From Halorussus marinus (lineage in GTDB: Archaea > Halobacteriota > Halobacteria > Halobacteriales > Haladaptataceae), in NCBI RefSeq assembly GCF_004765795.1, contig NZ_SBIV01000004.1, forward strand, positions 1 to 64,000: DNA of 64,000 nt. Direction: 5' to 3'. This document shows, piece after piece, positions 33,756 to 41,873 of this stretch. The stretch's first letter is position 1; each line of letters opens with the position of its first letter. The notes beneath the pieces are model-generated. The model was not told where the DNA came from. It saw only the letters and a list, made by a program, of their open reading frames with translations, and did no database searches. Both the position numbers and the translations under genes were made by a program.

Positions 33756-35486
33756 ATGCCGGGAAGAGAAATAAACGAGAATCGACGCGATTTCCTGATG
33801 AAAGCCGGCGCCGCGACCGGGATCGTGGGACTGACCTCGTTCGCGACCGCGGGCGGGGCGGGGGCACAGGAGACGACGACTCAGGACGGCGACGCCGAGA
33901 CGACACAGGCGGCCGAACCGGGCGAGCCGCTCCCGACGTACACGTATCTGAACAACGCACAGAGCTACAATCCGCCGCGACACGACGCGATCAACCTCAC
34001 CGCCAACCAGCTCAACGAGCTCGGACTCGACGTCGAGGTCGAGGTGCTCGAATGGGGGACGCTGTTCAACAGGGTCGACCAGGAGTACGACTACAGCCTC
34101 TCGACGTGGCACACGTTCTTCACGGTCGATCCGGTGCTGGAGCTGAGCTCGACCATGGACTCGTCGAACACCGACCCCGGGGAGGGGAATTTCGCCGGCT
34201 ACACCAACGAGGAGGTCGACGAGCTGATGGACAGCTACCTCGCCGAGCCCGACCCCGACACCCGGGTCGATCTGGTCCACGACCTCCAACAGATACTGAT
34301 GGACGAGGTGCCCCAGATGCCGATCACCCAGATGCCGGCGGCGGCCATCTGGAACAACAACCAGGTCGACAACTGGCAGCGCAACCTCTCGCTCGGGTTC
34401 AACTCCTACTGGACGATGGTCAACCTCGAGATGCAGGACGGGGCGACCGAGCTCAAGGGGTACTGGCCCGAGACGCTCTCGACGATGAACGTGCTGGGTC
34501 ACAACGACGAGAACAAGCACGTCTACCAGTTCACGGTGATGTACGACACGTTGTTGCGCCTCGACAACAACGGCGAGCTGAACTCCGACGTGAGCCTCGC
34601 GACCGACTGGAACCGGGTCGACGAGACCACCATGGAGTACACCGTCCGGACCGGCCACTCGTGGCACGACGGCGAGGACCTCACCGCCGAGGACATCGCG
34701 TTCAGCTACAACTACATCACCGAAAACGAGGTGCCGATCTACTCGGTCCAGTCGAACTACATCGACAACGCCGAGGTCGTCGACGAGGAGACGGTTCGGG
34801 TCAACATGAGCCAGCCCCTCGGACCGTTCAACACGCTCGTGGCGACCCAGCTCCCGATCATCCCCGAACACAAGTGGGCCGACCGGGACAACCCGAGCCA
34901 GCAGAACATCCAGGAGCCGGTCGGTAGCGGCCCGCTCCAGTTCGATTACTGGGAGCAGGGCAGTGAGTTCGGCATGGCGCGGTTCGACGACCACTTCGCG
35001 CCCGTCGACTTCGAGCGGCGGTTCTGGCGGATCATCCCGGAGGCCTCGACCGTCTGGGAGAACCTCATCAACGGCGACCTCAACTACGAGCCGTTCGGCC
35101 GGATCGACCGCAGTCTCAACGAGAACCAGGAGAACGAGAACATCAGCACGAAGTTCGAAGTGGCGACCTCGTTCTGGCACTTCACGCCGAACGAGCGCGA
35201 GCCCGGGTTCGACGACGTCGCCCTCCGGAAGGCGATGGTGAACACGATTCCGCGAACGCCGATCGTCGACCAGATCCTGTTCGGTTTCCCCGAGCCCGGT
35301 TCGAACGTCGTCTCGGGGGCGTTCGGCCCGCTCCACACCGACGACGTGACCTCCTACGAGGAGAGTCGCGAGCGAGCGCGGGCCCGGCTCGAAGAGGCCG
35401 GCTACACCTGGAACGACGACGACCGACTCCAGTTCCCCGAGGACGGCGGGGACGGGGGCGGCGGAACCACGACCGAGTCGGGCTGA
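33756..35486 (+). CDS. Circularly permuted peptide-type ABC substrate-binding protein
   Basis: The 576-residue protein starts with a Tat signal (NRRDFLMKAG, residues 9-18) and belongs to the SBP_bac_5 (oligopeptide/dipeptide) family, but its segments are in swapped order. Residues about 58-225 contain LNELGLDVEVEVLEWGTLF, FAGYTNEEVDELMDSYL and DPDTRVDLVHDLQQILMDE, normally near the C-terminus. Residues 255-560 contain YDTLLRLDNNGELN, VRTGHSWHDGEDLTAEDIAF and GSGPLQFDYW, normally near the N-terminus, and end in ARLEEAGYTWNDDDRLQF, which usually leads directly into the first block. No permease or ATPase gene is adjacent. No lipobox Cys follows the signal. A TATA-like AAATATT lies about 33 bases upstream. 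Confidence 0.82.
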   Translation: MPGREINENRRDFLMKAGAATGIVGLTSFATAGGAGAQETTTQDGDAETTQAAEPGEPLPTYTYLNNAQSYNPPRHDAINLTANQLNELGLDVEVEVLEWGTLFNRVDQEYDYSLSTWHTFFTVDPVLELSSTMDSSNTDPGEGNFAGYTNEEVDELMDSYLAEPDPDTRVDLVHDLQQILMDEVPQMPITQMPAAAIWNNNQVDNWQRNLSLGFNSYWTMVNLEMQDGATELKGYWPETLSTMNVLGHNDENKHVYQFTVMYDTLLRLDNNGELNSDVSLATDWNRVDETTMEYTVRTGHSWHDGEDLTAEDIAFSYNYITENEVPIYSVQSNYIDNAEVVDEETVRVNMSQPLGPFNTLVATQLPIIPEHKWADRDNPSQQNIQEPVGSGPLQFDYWEQGSEFGMARFDDHFAPVDFERRFWRIIPEASTVWENLINGDLNYEPFGRIDRSLNENQENENISTKFEVATSFWHFTPNEREPGFDDVALRKAMVNTIPRTPIVDQILFGFPEPGSNVVSGAFGPLHTDDVTSYEESRERARARLEEAGYTWNDDDRLQFPEDGGDGGGGTTTESG

Positions 35487-35520
35487 TCGAGGACCGCACT
35501 GACGGCGCGCGATCTCATTT

Positions 35521-35576
35521 TTCGGAATCGCGATTCGAGAGACGCTGTTTTCGGCATCGCGATTCGAGAGACGCTG
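35521..35576. repeat. Two 27-bp direct repeats with a palindromic core
   Basis: Copies at 35521-35547 and 35550-35576 differ at one base (TTCGG[A/C]ATCGCGATTCG then AGAGACGCTG). The first contains the perfect 12-bp palindrome GAATCGCGATTC. They lie 35 bases after the binding-protein stop codon and before the next gene's promoter region. They could be a terminator-like element, a protein-binding site or a scattered repeat family; copies elsewhere were not searched. Confidence 0.75.
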
Positions 35577-35651
35577 GATTCGCCCGAGCGGCCGGACGCC
35601 AGCCGGCCGGTCCGAAGAAGATTGATAACGCCGAGCGTGCACGGTTCGGGC

Positions 35652-36104
35652 ATGCACCACCGGTCAGACACGTCGCTTCGCGCGAGCGCCTCGGGATGGG
35701 CCCGTCTGCTCGGTCTGCTCCGGACCCGGACCGCGGGCGCGCTCGGGATCGTCGTCGTGATCGCGGTCGTCGCGCTCCCGCACCCGCTTCCCGAGTACCC
35801 GGCGAGCGCGTACGCGCTCGTCGGGACCGCACAGGGCGTCGGGCTCGCGGTCGCGGCCGAGAACCTGCTCCGGCGACCCGCGCGGGGGTTCGACCGGACG
35901 CGGGCGAGCCGGAGGGTCGCGAGCGTGGCCGGCGCGGCCGCGCTGTTCGTCGTCGCCATGGCCGCGCTCGGCGTCGACCTCTCGGCGCGCGACCGCACCC
36001 TGCTTGCGGCGTTCTGTCTCTCGGGACCGGCGGCCATCGCGGCCCTCGACTACCTGAAAGCCCGCGTTCGGACCGATCTGCGCCGGGAGGGCGCGTCGGG
36101 GTGA
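35652..36104 (+). CDS. Four-span membrane protein, function unknown
   Basis: The 150-residue protein begins MHHRSDTSLRASASGW and has about four membrane spans: 31-50 (ALGIVVVIAVVALPHPL), 58-75 (AYALVGTAQGVGLAVAAE), 95-112 (VASVAGAAALFVVAMAAL) and 120-136. The ends are Arg-rich and probably cytoplasmic. No motif beyond this is recognised. It lies 87 bases ahead of the alanyl-tRNA editing gene on the same strand, with a separate promoter possible in between. ATG 35652 gives a better start than one at 35622. Confidence 0.6.
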   Translation: MHHRSDTSLRASASGWARLLGLLRTRTAGALGIVVVIAVVALPHPLPEYPASAYALVGTAQGVGLAVAAENLLRRPARGFDRTRASRRVASVAGAAALFVVAMAALGVDLSARDRTLLAAFCLSGPAAIAALDYLKARVRTDLRREGASG

Positions 36105-36191
36105 CCGGCCCGGGTGGGTCCGCGAGACGCGAGCGCACGCTGACTGTTCCAACAGTGACGTTTTAGTCGCGCCCGCACCTTCGGCCACGGT

Positions 36192-37445
36192 ATGAGCCAA
36201 CTCGCGGCACGGGAACCGTACACGACGAGCTTCGAGGCGACGGTCGTCGACCGCGACGGCCGGGCGGTCGTCCTCGACGAGACGTACTTCTACGCCGAGA
36301 GCGGCGGCCAGCCGGCGGACCGCGGGACGCTCGCCGGCGCGCCGGTCGCGCACGTCCGGACGCGCGAGGACGGCGACATCGTCCACCGATTGGCCGAGGA
36401 CACCGACCTCGACGCCGTCCCCGAAGTCGGCCAGCCCGTCCGCGGACAGGTCGACGAGTCGTTTCGCACCTACTGCATGCGAGCCCACACCGCAAGCCAC
36501 GCCATCTACGGGGCGGGCCGGGAACTGCTCGCGGACCTCGGCTACGGCGGCTTCGACATCGGCGAGCGCAAGGTCCGGGTCGATTTCACCACCGCGACCG
36601 ACATCGACGACGAGGTACTGGCGGACCTAGAACGGCTCACCAACCGGGCGGTGTGGGATTCACGACCCGTGACGTGGGCAGAGGTTCCCGAGGCGGAGGC
36701 CCGGAGTCGCGAGGAGATCGCGTTCAACACCAAGACCGAGGAGGGCGTGATGAGCGAGGCCGACACCGTCCGCGTGGTCGAGATCGAGGGGTTCGACTGG
36801 GCGGCCTGCGGCGGGACCCACGTCGAGAACACCCGCGAGATCGGCCCGGTCACCGTGCTCGACCGGTCGAACCCCGGCGAGGGACTCACTCGCGTGGAGT
36901 TCGCGGTCGGACCGACCGCCATCCGACGGCGGGCCGAGGACGTGCGGGCGGCGCGGGCGGCCGCCCGCGAACTCGACGTGAGCGTCCCCGATCTGCCGGA
37001 CGCCGCACGGCAGGCCGGCGAGGAGATCGAGCGACTGACGGCCGAGCTGAACGACGCCAGAGACGAACTGCTGGCGGCGCGGCTCGCGGATCTCGGGGAC
37101 GAGCCGGTCGAGCGCGACGGTGGCGAGTGGCTGGTCGGCACCGTCTCGCGGTTCGGTCCGAACGAGGTGGCCGACCGCGCGAAGGCGCTGGCGGGCGACG
37201 GTGGAGACGCCGGCGGACCCGACGCGTCGGGGGATGCCGAGACGGGCTACGACGCGGTCGTCCTGGCCGGCGAGGACGGCTCGACGTTCGTCGTCGCCGC
37301 GACCGCGGGCGATCCCGCGGCCGGCGACGTCGTCGGGGAGGTGACCGACGCCTTCGGCGGCGGCGGGGGCGGACGCCCGACGTTCGCGCAGGGCGGCGGC
37401 CTCGACGCGACGCCCGAGGAAGTCGTGGCGTTCCTCCGGGAGTAG
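36192..37445 (+). CDS. Alanyl-tRNA editing protein, AlaX-L type
   Basis: The 417-residue protein has a free-standing alanyl-tRNA synthetase editing domain. It carries the zinc motif H99-x3-H103 (RAHTASHAIYG) and C206-x3-H210 (WAACGGTHV) with YAESGGQPADRG at the front. A C-terminal part has an amphipathic helix (IERLTAELNDARDELL) and a DHHA1-like Gly-rich tail, GGGGGGRPTFAQGGG. AlaX-L removes Ser or Gly mischarged on tRNA-Ala. It stands alone upstream of the orc1 gene, convergent with it; the gap is 76 bases. Confidence 0.93.
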   Translation: MSQLAAREPYTTSFEATVVDRDGRAVVLDETYFYAESGGQPADRGTLAGAPVAHVRTREDGDIVHRLAEDTDLDAVPEVGQPVRGQVDESFRTYCMRAHTASHAIYGAGRELLADLGYGGFDIGERKVRVDFTTATDIDDEVLADLERLTNRAVWDSRPVTWAEVPEAEARSREEIAFNTKTEEGVMSEADTVRVVEIEGFDWAACGGTHVENTREIGPVTVLDRSNPGEGLTRVEFAVGPTAIRRRAEDVRAARAAARELDVSVPDLPDAARQAGEEIERLTAELNDARDELLAARLADLGDEPVERDGGEWLVGTVSRFGPNEVADRAKALAGDGGDAGGPDASGDAETGYDAVVLAGEDGSTFVVAATAGDPAAGDVVGEVTDAFGGGGGGRPTFAQGGGLDATPEEVVAFLRE

Positions 37446-37521
37446 CCGGGCGTCCGCGAGCCGGTCGGATCGCGTGATTTCGATGGGCTCACCGCTCGGG
37501 CGGTCCGCGAGCGCGCCGGGC

Positions 37522-38751
37522 TCAGATCCCGAGGTCGGCGATGCGGTCGTCGCGGTGGAGCACCTTCTTGACGATGTCGGGGTCTTCGAGCAGGCGGTGC
37601 ATCGTGTGGACGCCCCGGCCCCGACCCCGGCCCTTGGTTTCGGAGTCGATCACGTTGAGGAAGTCCTGCTCCTGGAGTATCTCCTGAACCCGGCGCTCCG
37701 AGAGGGCGTCGACGTCGAGTTCCGAGGCGATCGACTGGTACTGGCGGTAGATCTGCTGGGTCGGGAACTGCTCTTGGTGGCGGTTCTCGGTCAGGACGGT
37801 GAGCGCGAGCAGGATGGCCTTCGCCTGCGTGGGCGCGCCGTCGATCAGCTCCGCGAACCGGTCGGCCTCGGTCTTCTCCTTGGCGGCGTAGACGTGGCTC
37901 TCTGTGACCTCGGGGTCGTCTTGCTTGGTCGCGATCCGGCCGGCATTCCGGAGGATGTCGATGGCCTTCCGGGCGTCGCCGTGTTCTTGGGCGGCCAGCG
38001 CCGCGGTGAGCGGGATGGCGTCGTCGCTGAGCACGTCGTCCCGGAACGCGTCGGCGCGGTTCTGGAGGATGTCGATGAGCTGGTGGGCGTCGTACGGCGG
38101 GAAGACGAGTTCGTCGTGAGCGAAACTCGATTTGACGCGCTCGTTGAGTTCGTCGGGGAAGTCGATCTTGTTCGAGATGCCGATGATGCCGACCGTCGAG
38201 TCGGTGATCCGACGGTTCTCGCCCGCCCGCGAGAGTTTCCTGAGCACCTCGTCGTCCTCCAGCATGTCGATCTCGTCGAGGATGACCAGCGTCACGTCGC
38301 TGACGGTGTCGATGATGCGCCACAGCCGGTCGTAGTAGTCGCCGGTGCCGAGCCCGCGCTGTGGGACGGTGATGCCAGTCTCGGCCGGATCGTTGAGTTC
38401 GCGCCCGATGGTCTTGATGACCGACGCCTCGGTTGTCTGCTCGCCGCAGTCGATGAACGCGGTCTCGACCCCCACGCTCTCGTTGCTGGCCTCGTTTTCG
38501 ACGCGCTTGGAGACGCTCCGGGAGATGAGCGACTTTCCCGTCCCTGTCTTCCCGAAGATGAAGAGGTGGGTCGGCTCCTGACCGAAGATAGCTGGATTGA
38601 GCGCCTCGGCGACCTTCTGCATGTGCTCGTCGCGGCCCACGATCCGGTTCGGGCCGGGGAGGTGAGAGATTCGAAGCAGGTCCTCGTCGGCGAATATCGG
38701 TTCGTCGTAGCGAAAGAGGGGATCGCGTTCGGCCGTCTCGTCGGGAACCAT
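37522..38751 (-). CDS. orc1: Orc1/Cdc6 replication initiator
   Basis: The 409-residue initiator has a AAA+ ATPase core with Walker A GKTGTGKS (67-74) and Walker B LVILDEIDM (155-163), sensor-like GIIGISNKIDF, and a C-terminal winged helix (about 320-409, QTIYRQYQSI-type helix then SERRVQEILQEQDFL). It binds origin recognition boxes and loads the MCM helicase. The gene points away from an 880-base gene-free region with repeated boxes, the classical layout of a haloarchaeal cdc6-linked origin. Haloarchaea carry many paralogues and I cannot tell which numbered Orc this is. Confidence 0.95.
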   Translation of the reverse strand: MVPDETAERDPLFRYDEPIFADEDLLRISHLPGPNRIVGRDEHMQKVAEALNPAIFGQEPTHLFIFGKTGTGKSLISRSVSKRVENEASNESVGVETAFIDCGEQTTEASVIKTIGRELNDPAETGITVPQRGLGTGDYYDRLWRIIDTVSDVTLVILDEIDMLEDDEVLRKLSRAGENRRITDSTVGIIGISNKIDFPDELNERVKSSFAHDELVFPPYDAHQLIDILQNRADAFRDDVLSDDAIPLTAALAAQEHGDARKAIDILRNAGRIATKQDDPEVTESHVYAAKEKTEADRFAELIDGAPTQAKAILLALTVLTENRHQEQFPTQQIYRQYQSIASELDVDALSERRVQEILQEQDFLNVIDSETKGRGRGRGVHTMHRLLEDPDIVKKVLHRDDRIADLGI

Positions 38752-39354
38752 CTGTCGGGGCGTTCCTTCGCACCCCGCGACATAAAGGTGGGGGGTAACG
38801 TCGCGGATGTATTTCCGGGAGAGAGCCCGGTCTGTCGCCGTCGCGCCAGATATGCCGGCCGGACGCCGACGGCGACTACCCTCGCGGATGTTCTCGTCGG
38901 GTCACATTACGGGGCTGTGTCGGCTCCGGCCCGGAACGAGCCCCACAGACTCGGGGTGTCGCGATTCTATTTGTGGGGGTCGACTCTGACTCACGAGGTC
39001 GCGATCCCAGTCCGATTCTACGTCCGGTTTCGGAATCGGTGTCGTGGCGGACCGACCGGCCCAGACCGATGGGACGGGTCGGGCGGACACCAGCATCGCG
39101 GATGTAAGCCGCGGGGAGCGGGGGACTGAAACCGAGGACGACCACCGAACGGATTCGGCTCGGGGTCCGTCTCGGGCCGAACGGTCGGGGCGACCGGACG
39201 CCCACCTCGGTCGCGTTTGTAACCGTCGGACGGTTGGACCGCGAGCCTCTGACGGAAGGTAGCCGGAGACGAAACGTGAGTGTGTCACTCTCTTGCATGC
39301 CCCACACACACCACCATCTCGTTTGTAAGAGGATACGACGAGACTAGAGAGAGA

Positions 39355-39380
39355 ACACACACCAGTGTCGCGGATGTAAA
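39355..39380 (+). repeat. ORB-like repeat, rightward, left of the AT-rich core
   Basis: The sequence ACACACACCAGTGTCGCG followed by GATGTAAA is the most complete rightward copy. It borders the AT-rich core directly. Compared with the leftward copy at 39555-39579 it shares 17 consecutive bases, then differs at GA versus TT. Confidence 0.8.
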
Positions 39381-39457
39381 TATGGCGTGATAGCAAATTT
39401 TAGAGCATCTACTCCGAGTATCCGATTCAGAACGGATTCGTCTCGAATTGCCTACAG
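39376..39457. other. AT-rich core of the origin (candidate unwinding element)
   Basis: This segment is the least G+C-rich part of the 880-base region, containing TGTAAATATGG and AGCAAATTTTAGAGC. It lies between a rightward repeat (39355-39380) and a leftward repeat (39458-39480), the usual position of the duplex-unwinding element. Unwinding itself is inferred. Confidence 0.6.
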
Positions 39458-39554
39458 TTACATCCGCGAGCGAGGTGTCCCCCGAAAGAGCGACCGCACG
39501 CTCGATCGGGCGTCGCTTTCCCGCGTCGAGGGACGACCCCCTCGGGCCGAACCG

Positions 39555-39579
39555 CTTACAAACGCGACACTGGTGTGTG
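39555..39579 (-). repeat. ORB-like repeat, leftward, right of the AT-rich core
   Basis: Read on the minus strand it is CACACACCAGTGTCGCG followed by TTTGTAAG, the mirror of the copy at 39355-39380. It lies about 50 bases before the metalloprotease gene start. Confidence 0.8.
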
Positions 39580-39629
39580 CGTTCGCCCCGTCGGAAACAT
39601 TTTGACCGCAGAGACCCAACAGTACCGTC

Positions 39630-40583
39630 GTGAGTCTCTATCGCTCCGTCCGGGCCATCGCCGAGTCGACCGGCGAGGGACCGATCGACTGGGACGCCGT
39701 CGCCGAAGCCGCCAAGGCCTCGACCGATCCCGGTTCCATCGAGCTGACCGCGGACGAGCGCGCCGGCTACGCCGCCGACGTTCGCGACGCCCGCGCCCGC
39801 GTCCGAGAGGTATCGACCATGGCGTTCGACGTGCCGGACGTAGTCGAAGTCCAGAACCGCCACCATTGGATCGACGCCAACATCGAGACGTTCCGGCGCG
39901 TGATGACGCCGATCGAAGAGCACGGCCCCGTGCTGTTCCCCGGCGTCACCCGGACGATCAACACGGGCACGATGTCGGTACTCCTGTCGGTGCTCGCGCG
40001 CAACGTGTTGGGGCAGTTCGACCCCCTGTTACTTGCGGAGGGCGACGACCACGCCCTCTACTTCGTCCGGCCGAACATCCGGCAAATCGCCGGGCAACTC
40101 GACGTCGAGTACGACCGATTCCGACGCTGGATCGCGTTCCACGAGGTGACACACGCCGCCGAGTTCGGCGCGACTCCGTGGCTCTCGGGGCATCTCGAAT
40201 CCCGGATGGAGTCGGGCATCGAGGCGCTGGCCAGCGGCGACCTCGACCGGGAGGCGTTTCGGGACCTCGACGCCGCCATGACCGCGGTCGAGGGGTACGC
40301 CGAACTCCTGATGGACGAGGCGTTCGACGACGAGTACGCCGACCTCCGCGAGAAGATCGAGGCCCGCCGGCGGGGTCGAGATCCCGTCTCGAAACTGCTC
40401 CGCCAACTGCTCGGACTCGGGCTCAAGCGCCGCCAGTACGAGCGCGGAAAGCGATTCTTCGAATCGGTCGCGGCCCAGCGCGGCATCGCGGGCGCGAGCG
40501 CGGTGTGGGACCGCCCGGAGAACCTGCCGACCGACGCCGAACTCGACGACCCCGCGAGGTGGCTCGCGCGAGTCGACGCCTAA
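39630..40583 (+). CDS. Zinc-dependent metalloprotease (DUF2342/F420-associated type)
   Basis: The 317-residue protein has the zinc motif HEVTHAAEFGATPWLSGHLE (HEVTH near residue 170) characteristic of the DUF2342 family, often annotated as coenzyme F420 biosynthesis-associated or zinc-dependent metalloprotease. NRHHWIDANIETFRRVM, YFVRPNIRQIAGQL and FDEYADLREKIEARRRG-type segments follow the family order. The substrate is unknown. The start is GTG 39630, which gives MSLYRSVRAIAEST. It is the first gene right of the replication origin and points away from it. Its stop overlaps the stop of the next, convergent gene by 4 bases. Confidence 0.85.
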   Translation: MSLYRSVRAIAESTGEGPIDWDAVAEAAKASTDPGSIELTADERAGYAADVRDARARVREVSTMAFDVPDVVEVQNRHHWIDANIETFRRVMTPIEEHGPVLFPGVTRTINTGTMSVLLSVLARNVLGQFDPLLLAEGDDHALYFVRPNIRQIAGQLDVEYDRFRRWIAFHEVTHAAEFGATPWLSGHLESRMESGIEALASGDLDREAFRDLDAAMTAVEGYAELLMDEAFDDEYADLREKIEARRRGRDPVSKLLRQLLGLGLKRRQYERGKRFFESVAAQRGIAGASAVWDRPENLPTDAELDDPARWLARVDA

Positions 40584-40783
40584 ACCGAGATCCGGACCAG
40601 ATACGCCAACAGCGCCGCCCCGACCGCGAGCCCGCCCGCGATCGCGGTCGCGATCTCGACGATCGAACCGCCCCCGGAGAGCGTGACCAGCCCCGCCGAC
40701 ACGCCAACCAGCAACACGATCCCGGCCTTCAGTTTGGTCCGCCCGGCTCGGTTCGGATCCTCGTTTCGCGATGGTCCGACCAT
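40580..40783 (-). CDS. 67-residue two-span membrane protein
   Basis: The protein MVGPSRNEDPNRAGRTK... has two membrane helices, about residues 19-36 (AGIVLLVGVSAGLVTL) and 44-64 (IATAIAGGLAVGAALLAYLV). The N-terminal 18 residues are hydrophilic. ATG 40783 lies just two bases before the stop of the NTF2-like gene (40786), so the two are probably one operon. A longer reading to 40984 is antisense to that upstream gene's frame and is rejected. Function unknown. Confidence 0.6.
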   Translation of the reverse strand: MVGPSRNEDPNRAGRTKLKAGIVLLVGVSAGLVTLSGGGSIVEIATAIAGGLAVGAALLAYLVRISV

Positions 40784-40785
40784 GC

Positions 40786-41157
40786 TCAGAGGTCGTGGGC
40801 CGCGCTTACGTGCATCTGCGCGAACCGCCACTCGTCGGCGCCGCGTTCGAGCACCCCGCTCCACCGCGTGTCGAAAGACAGGCGCTCGCCGTCGGTCGGC
40901 GTCCACGACAGTCCCACCTCGTCGGTGAACCACGCCACCGACTCCCGGTCGGTCGTCCGGAGCCGCCGGCTCTCGACGCGCCACTCGCCGGTCGTCCGAG
41001 TCTGCTCGCGCAGTCCGGCCGCGATCGACTCGTAGCCCGCCAGCCGCTCCGAGACGCCGAACTTCACGACGTCCTCGCGCTCGGCGAAGTACGGTTCGAG
41101 CGGGTCGCCACGCCTGAGCGCCCGGTAGTACGCCCTCACGGTTTCGGTCGGCGTCAT
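40786..41157 (-). CDS. NTF2-like (SnoaL-type) protein
   Basis: The 123-residue protein has the cone-shaped NTF2 fold pattern: TPTETVRAYYRALRRGDPLEPYF, then LAGYESIAAGLREQTRT, and strands ending DTRWSGVLERGADEWRFAQMHVS. Such proteins bind or act on small ligands, and a haloarchaeal group of this SnoaL_3 type is common. No catalytic residue can be assigned. It is followed directly by a two-span membrane protein, with a 2-base gap. The start MTPTETVRAYY is natural. Confidence 0.82.
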   Translation of the reverse strand: MTPTETVRAYYRALRRGDPLEPYFAEREDVVKFGVSERLAGYESIAAGLREQTRTTGEWRVESRRLRTTDRESVAWFTDEVGLSWTPTDGERLSFDTRWSGVLERGADEWRFAQMHVSAAHDL

Positions 41158-41232
41158 GGAAAGTCGGTTACCGCGGATCCGCTTAAGCCTACTCTTCGCC
41201 CCCGGCGGGTCGCCCGGCGTGGTCGGCGCGGG

Positions 41233-41784
41233 CTACTGGAATCCGCGCCCGACCGAATCGTCGTCGATGAGGTCGTCGAGTTCGGCGTTCAACAGCTCTT
41301 CGGCCTCCTCGAAGCGCTCGGAGAGCTCCTCGGCCGAGTCCGGTCGACCGTACTGGTCGTACTCCATCGGTCCGAACGCCGGGCTCTCGAGGGCCTCCAT
41401 CACGTCGTCGAAGAAGTCGTTGGGCGTGGTCGGCGCGTCGGCGTGGGCCTTGACGACCTCTTCGAGGTGGCGGGCCTTCGACTCGGCGTCGTCCTCGTCT
41501 TCGGGGGCGCGCTGGACCGCAAAGCGGCCGCCCGACTCGTGTTCGGGGAGGTACGAGCCGATCTCTTCGTCGAGCTTTCGCGCGACCTTCGCGCCCACGC
41601 CCTTGACCTCGTAGGGGTTTTTCGCGTAGGTCTTGAGGTGATAGACGCCCGCACGCGGGTGGCCCAGATACAGATCCTCGCCCACGCCCCCGGCTCTGGT
41701 GCCGCCGACCGCGCGCCAGTCGTCGGGGTCGGTGTCGTTTTTCACCACGTCCTCGACGATGTCCTGCCACTCGCGTATCCGCAT
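41233..41784 (-). CDS. DUF5820-type haloarchaeal protein
   Basis: The 183-residue protein contains DDWRAVGGTRAGGVGEDLYLGHPRAGVYHLKTYAKNPYEVKG, the core of the haloarchaeal DUF5820 family, followed by an acidic C-terminal half (HLEEVVKAHADAP, SAEELSERFEEAEELL). Function is unknown. ATG 41784 (MRIREWQDIVED) fits the family start; five extra residues arise from GTG 41799. It lies 89 bases from the adenosyltransferase gene on the same strand, so shared transcription is possible. Confidence 0.8.
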   Translation of the reverse strand: MRIREWQDIVEDVVKNDTDPDDWRAVGGTRAGGVGEDLYLGHPRAGVYHLKTYAKNPYEVKGVGAKVARKLDEEIGSYLPEHESGGRFAVQRAPEDEDDAESKARHLEEVVKAHADAPTTPNDFFDDVMEALESPAFGPMEYDQYGRPDSAEELSERFEEAEELLNAELDDLIDDDSVGRGFQ

Positions 41785-41873
41785 GCTTGGGCGTGACAAG
41801 CCACCGAACGGGGATTAACGTATCGGTCCGAACGGCCGGTCTCGGCTCCCGACGCCCGGACGCCGGCTCGGAG

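Larger units (their letters stand above)
38752..39629. other. Candidate DNA replication origin with oriented ORB-like repeats
   Basis: Bases 38752-39629 lie next to orc1 and hold no supported gene. A repeat with core TCGCG(GA/TT)TGTAA, usually preceded by ACACC-N4, occurs rightward at 38801, 38882, 39086-39107, 39199-39222, 39303-39329 and 39355-39380, and leftward at 39458-39480 and 39555-39579. The two best copies (39355 and 39555) share CACACACCAGTGTCGCG. An AT-rich core at about 39376-39457 is flanked by converging copies, suitable as a duplex-unwinding element. A GGTGGGGGG run precedes the first copy. Structure matches cdc6-adjacent archaeal origins. Confidence 0.85.

Noticed and set aside
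38807-39396. Several short frames across the origin region
   Set aside because: They are made of translated repeat units with no homology, and the region has the structure of a replication origin rather than genes.
40783-40984. Longer start for the two-span membrane protein
   Set aside because: The additional 67 residues overlap the NTF2-like gene in another frame and lack any hydrophobic or family pattern.
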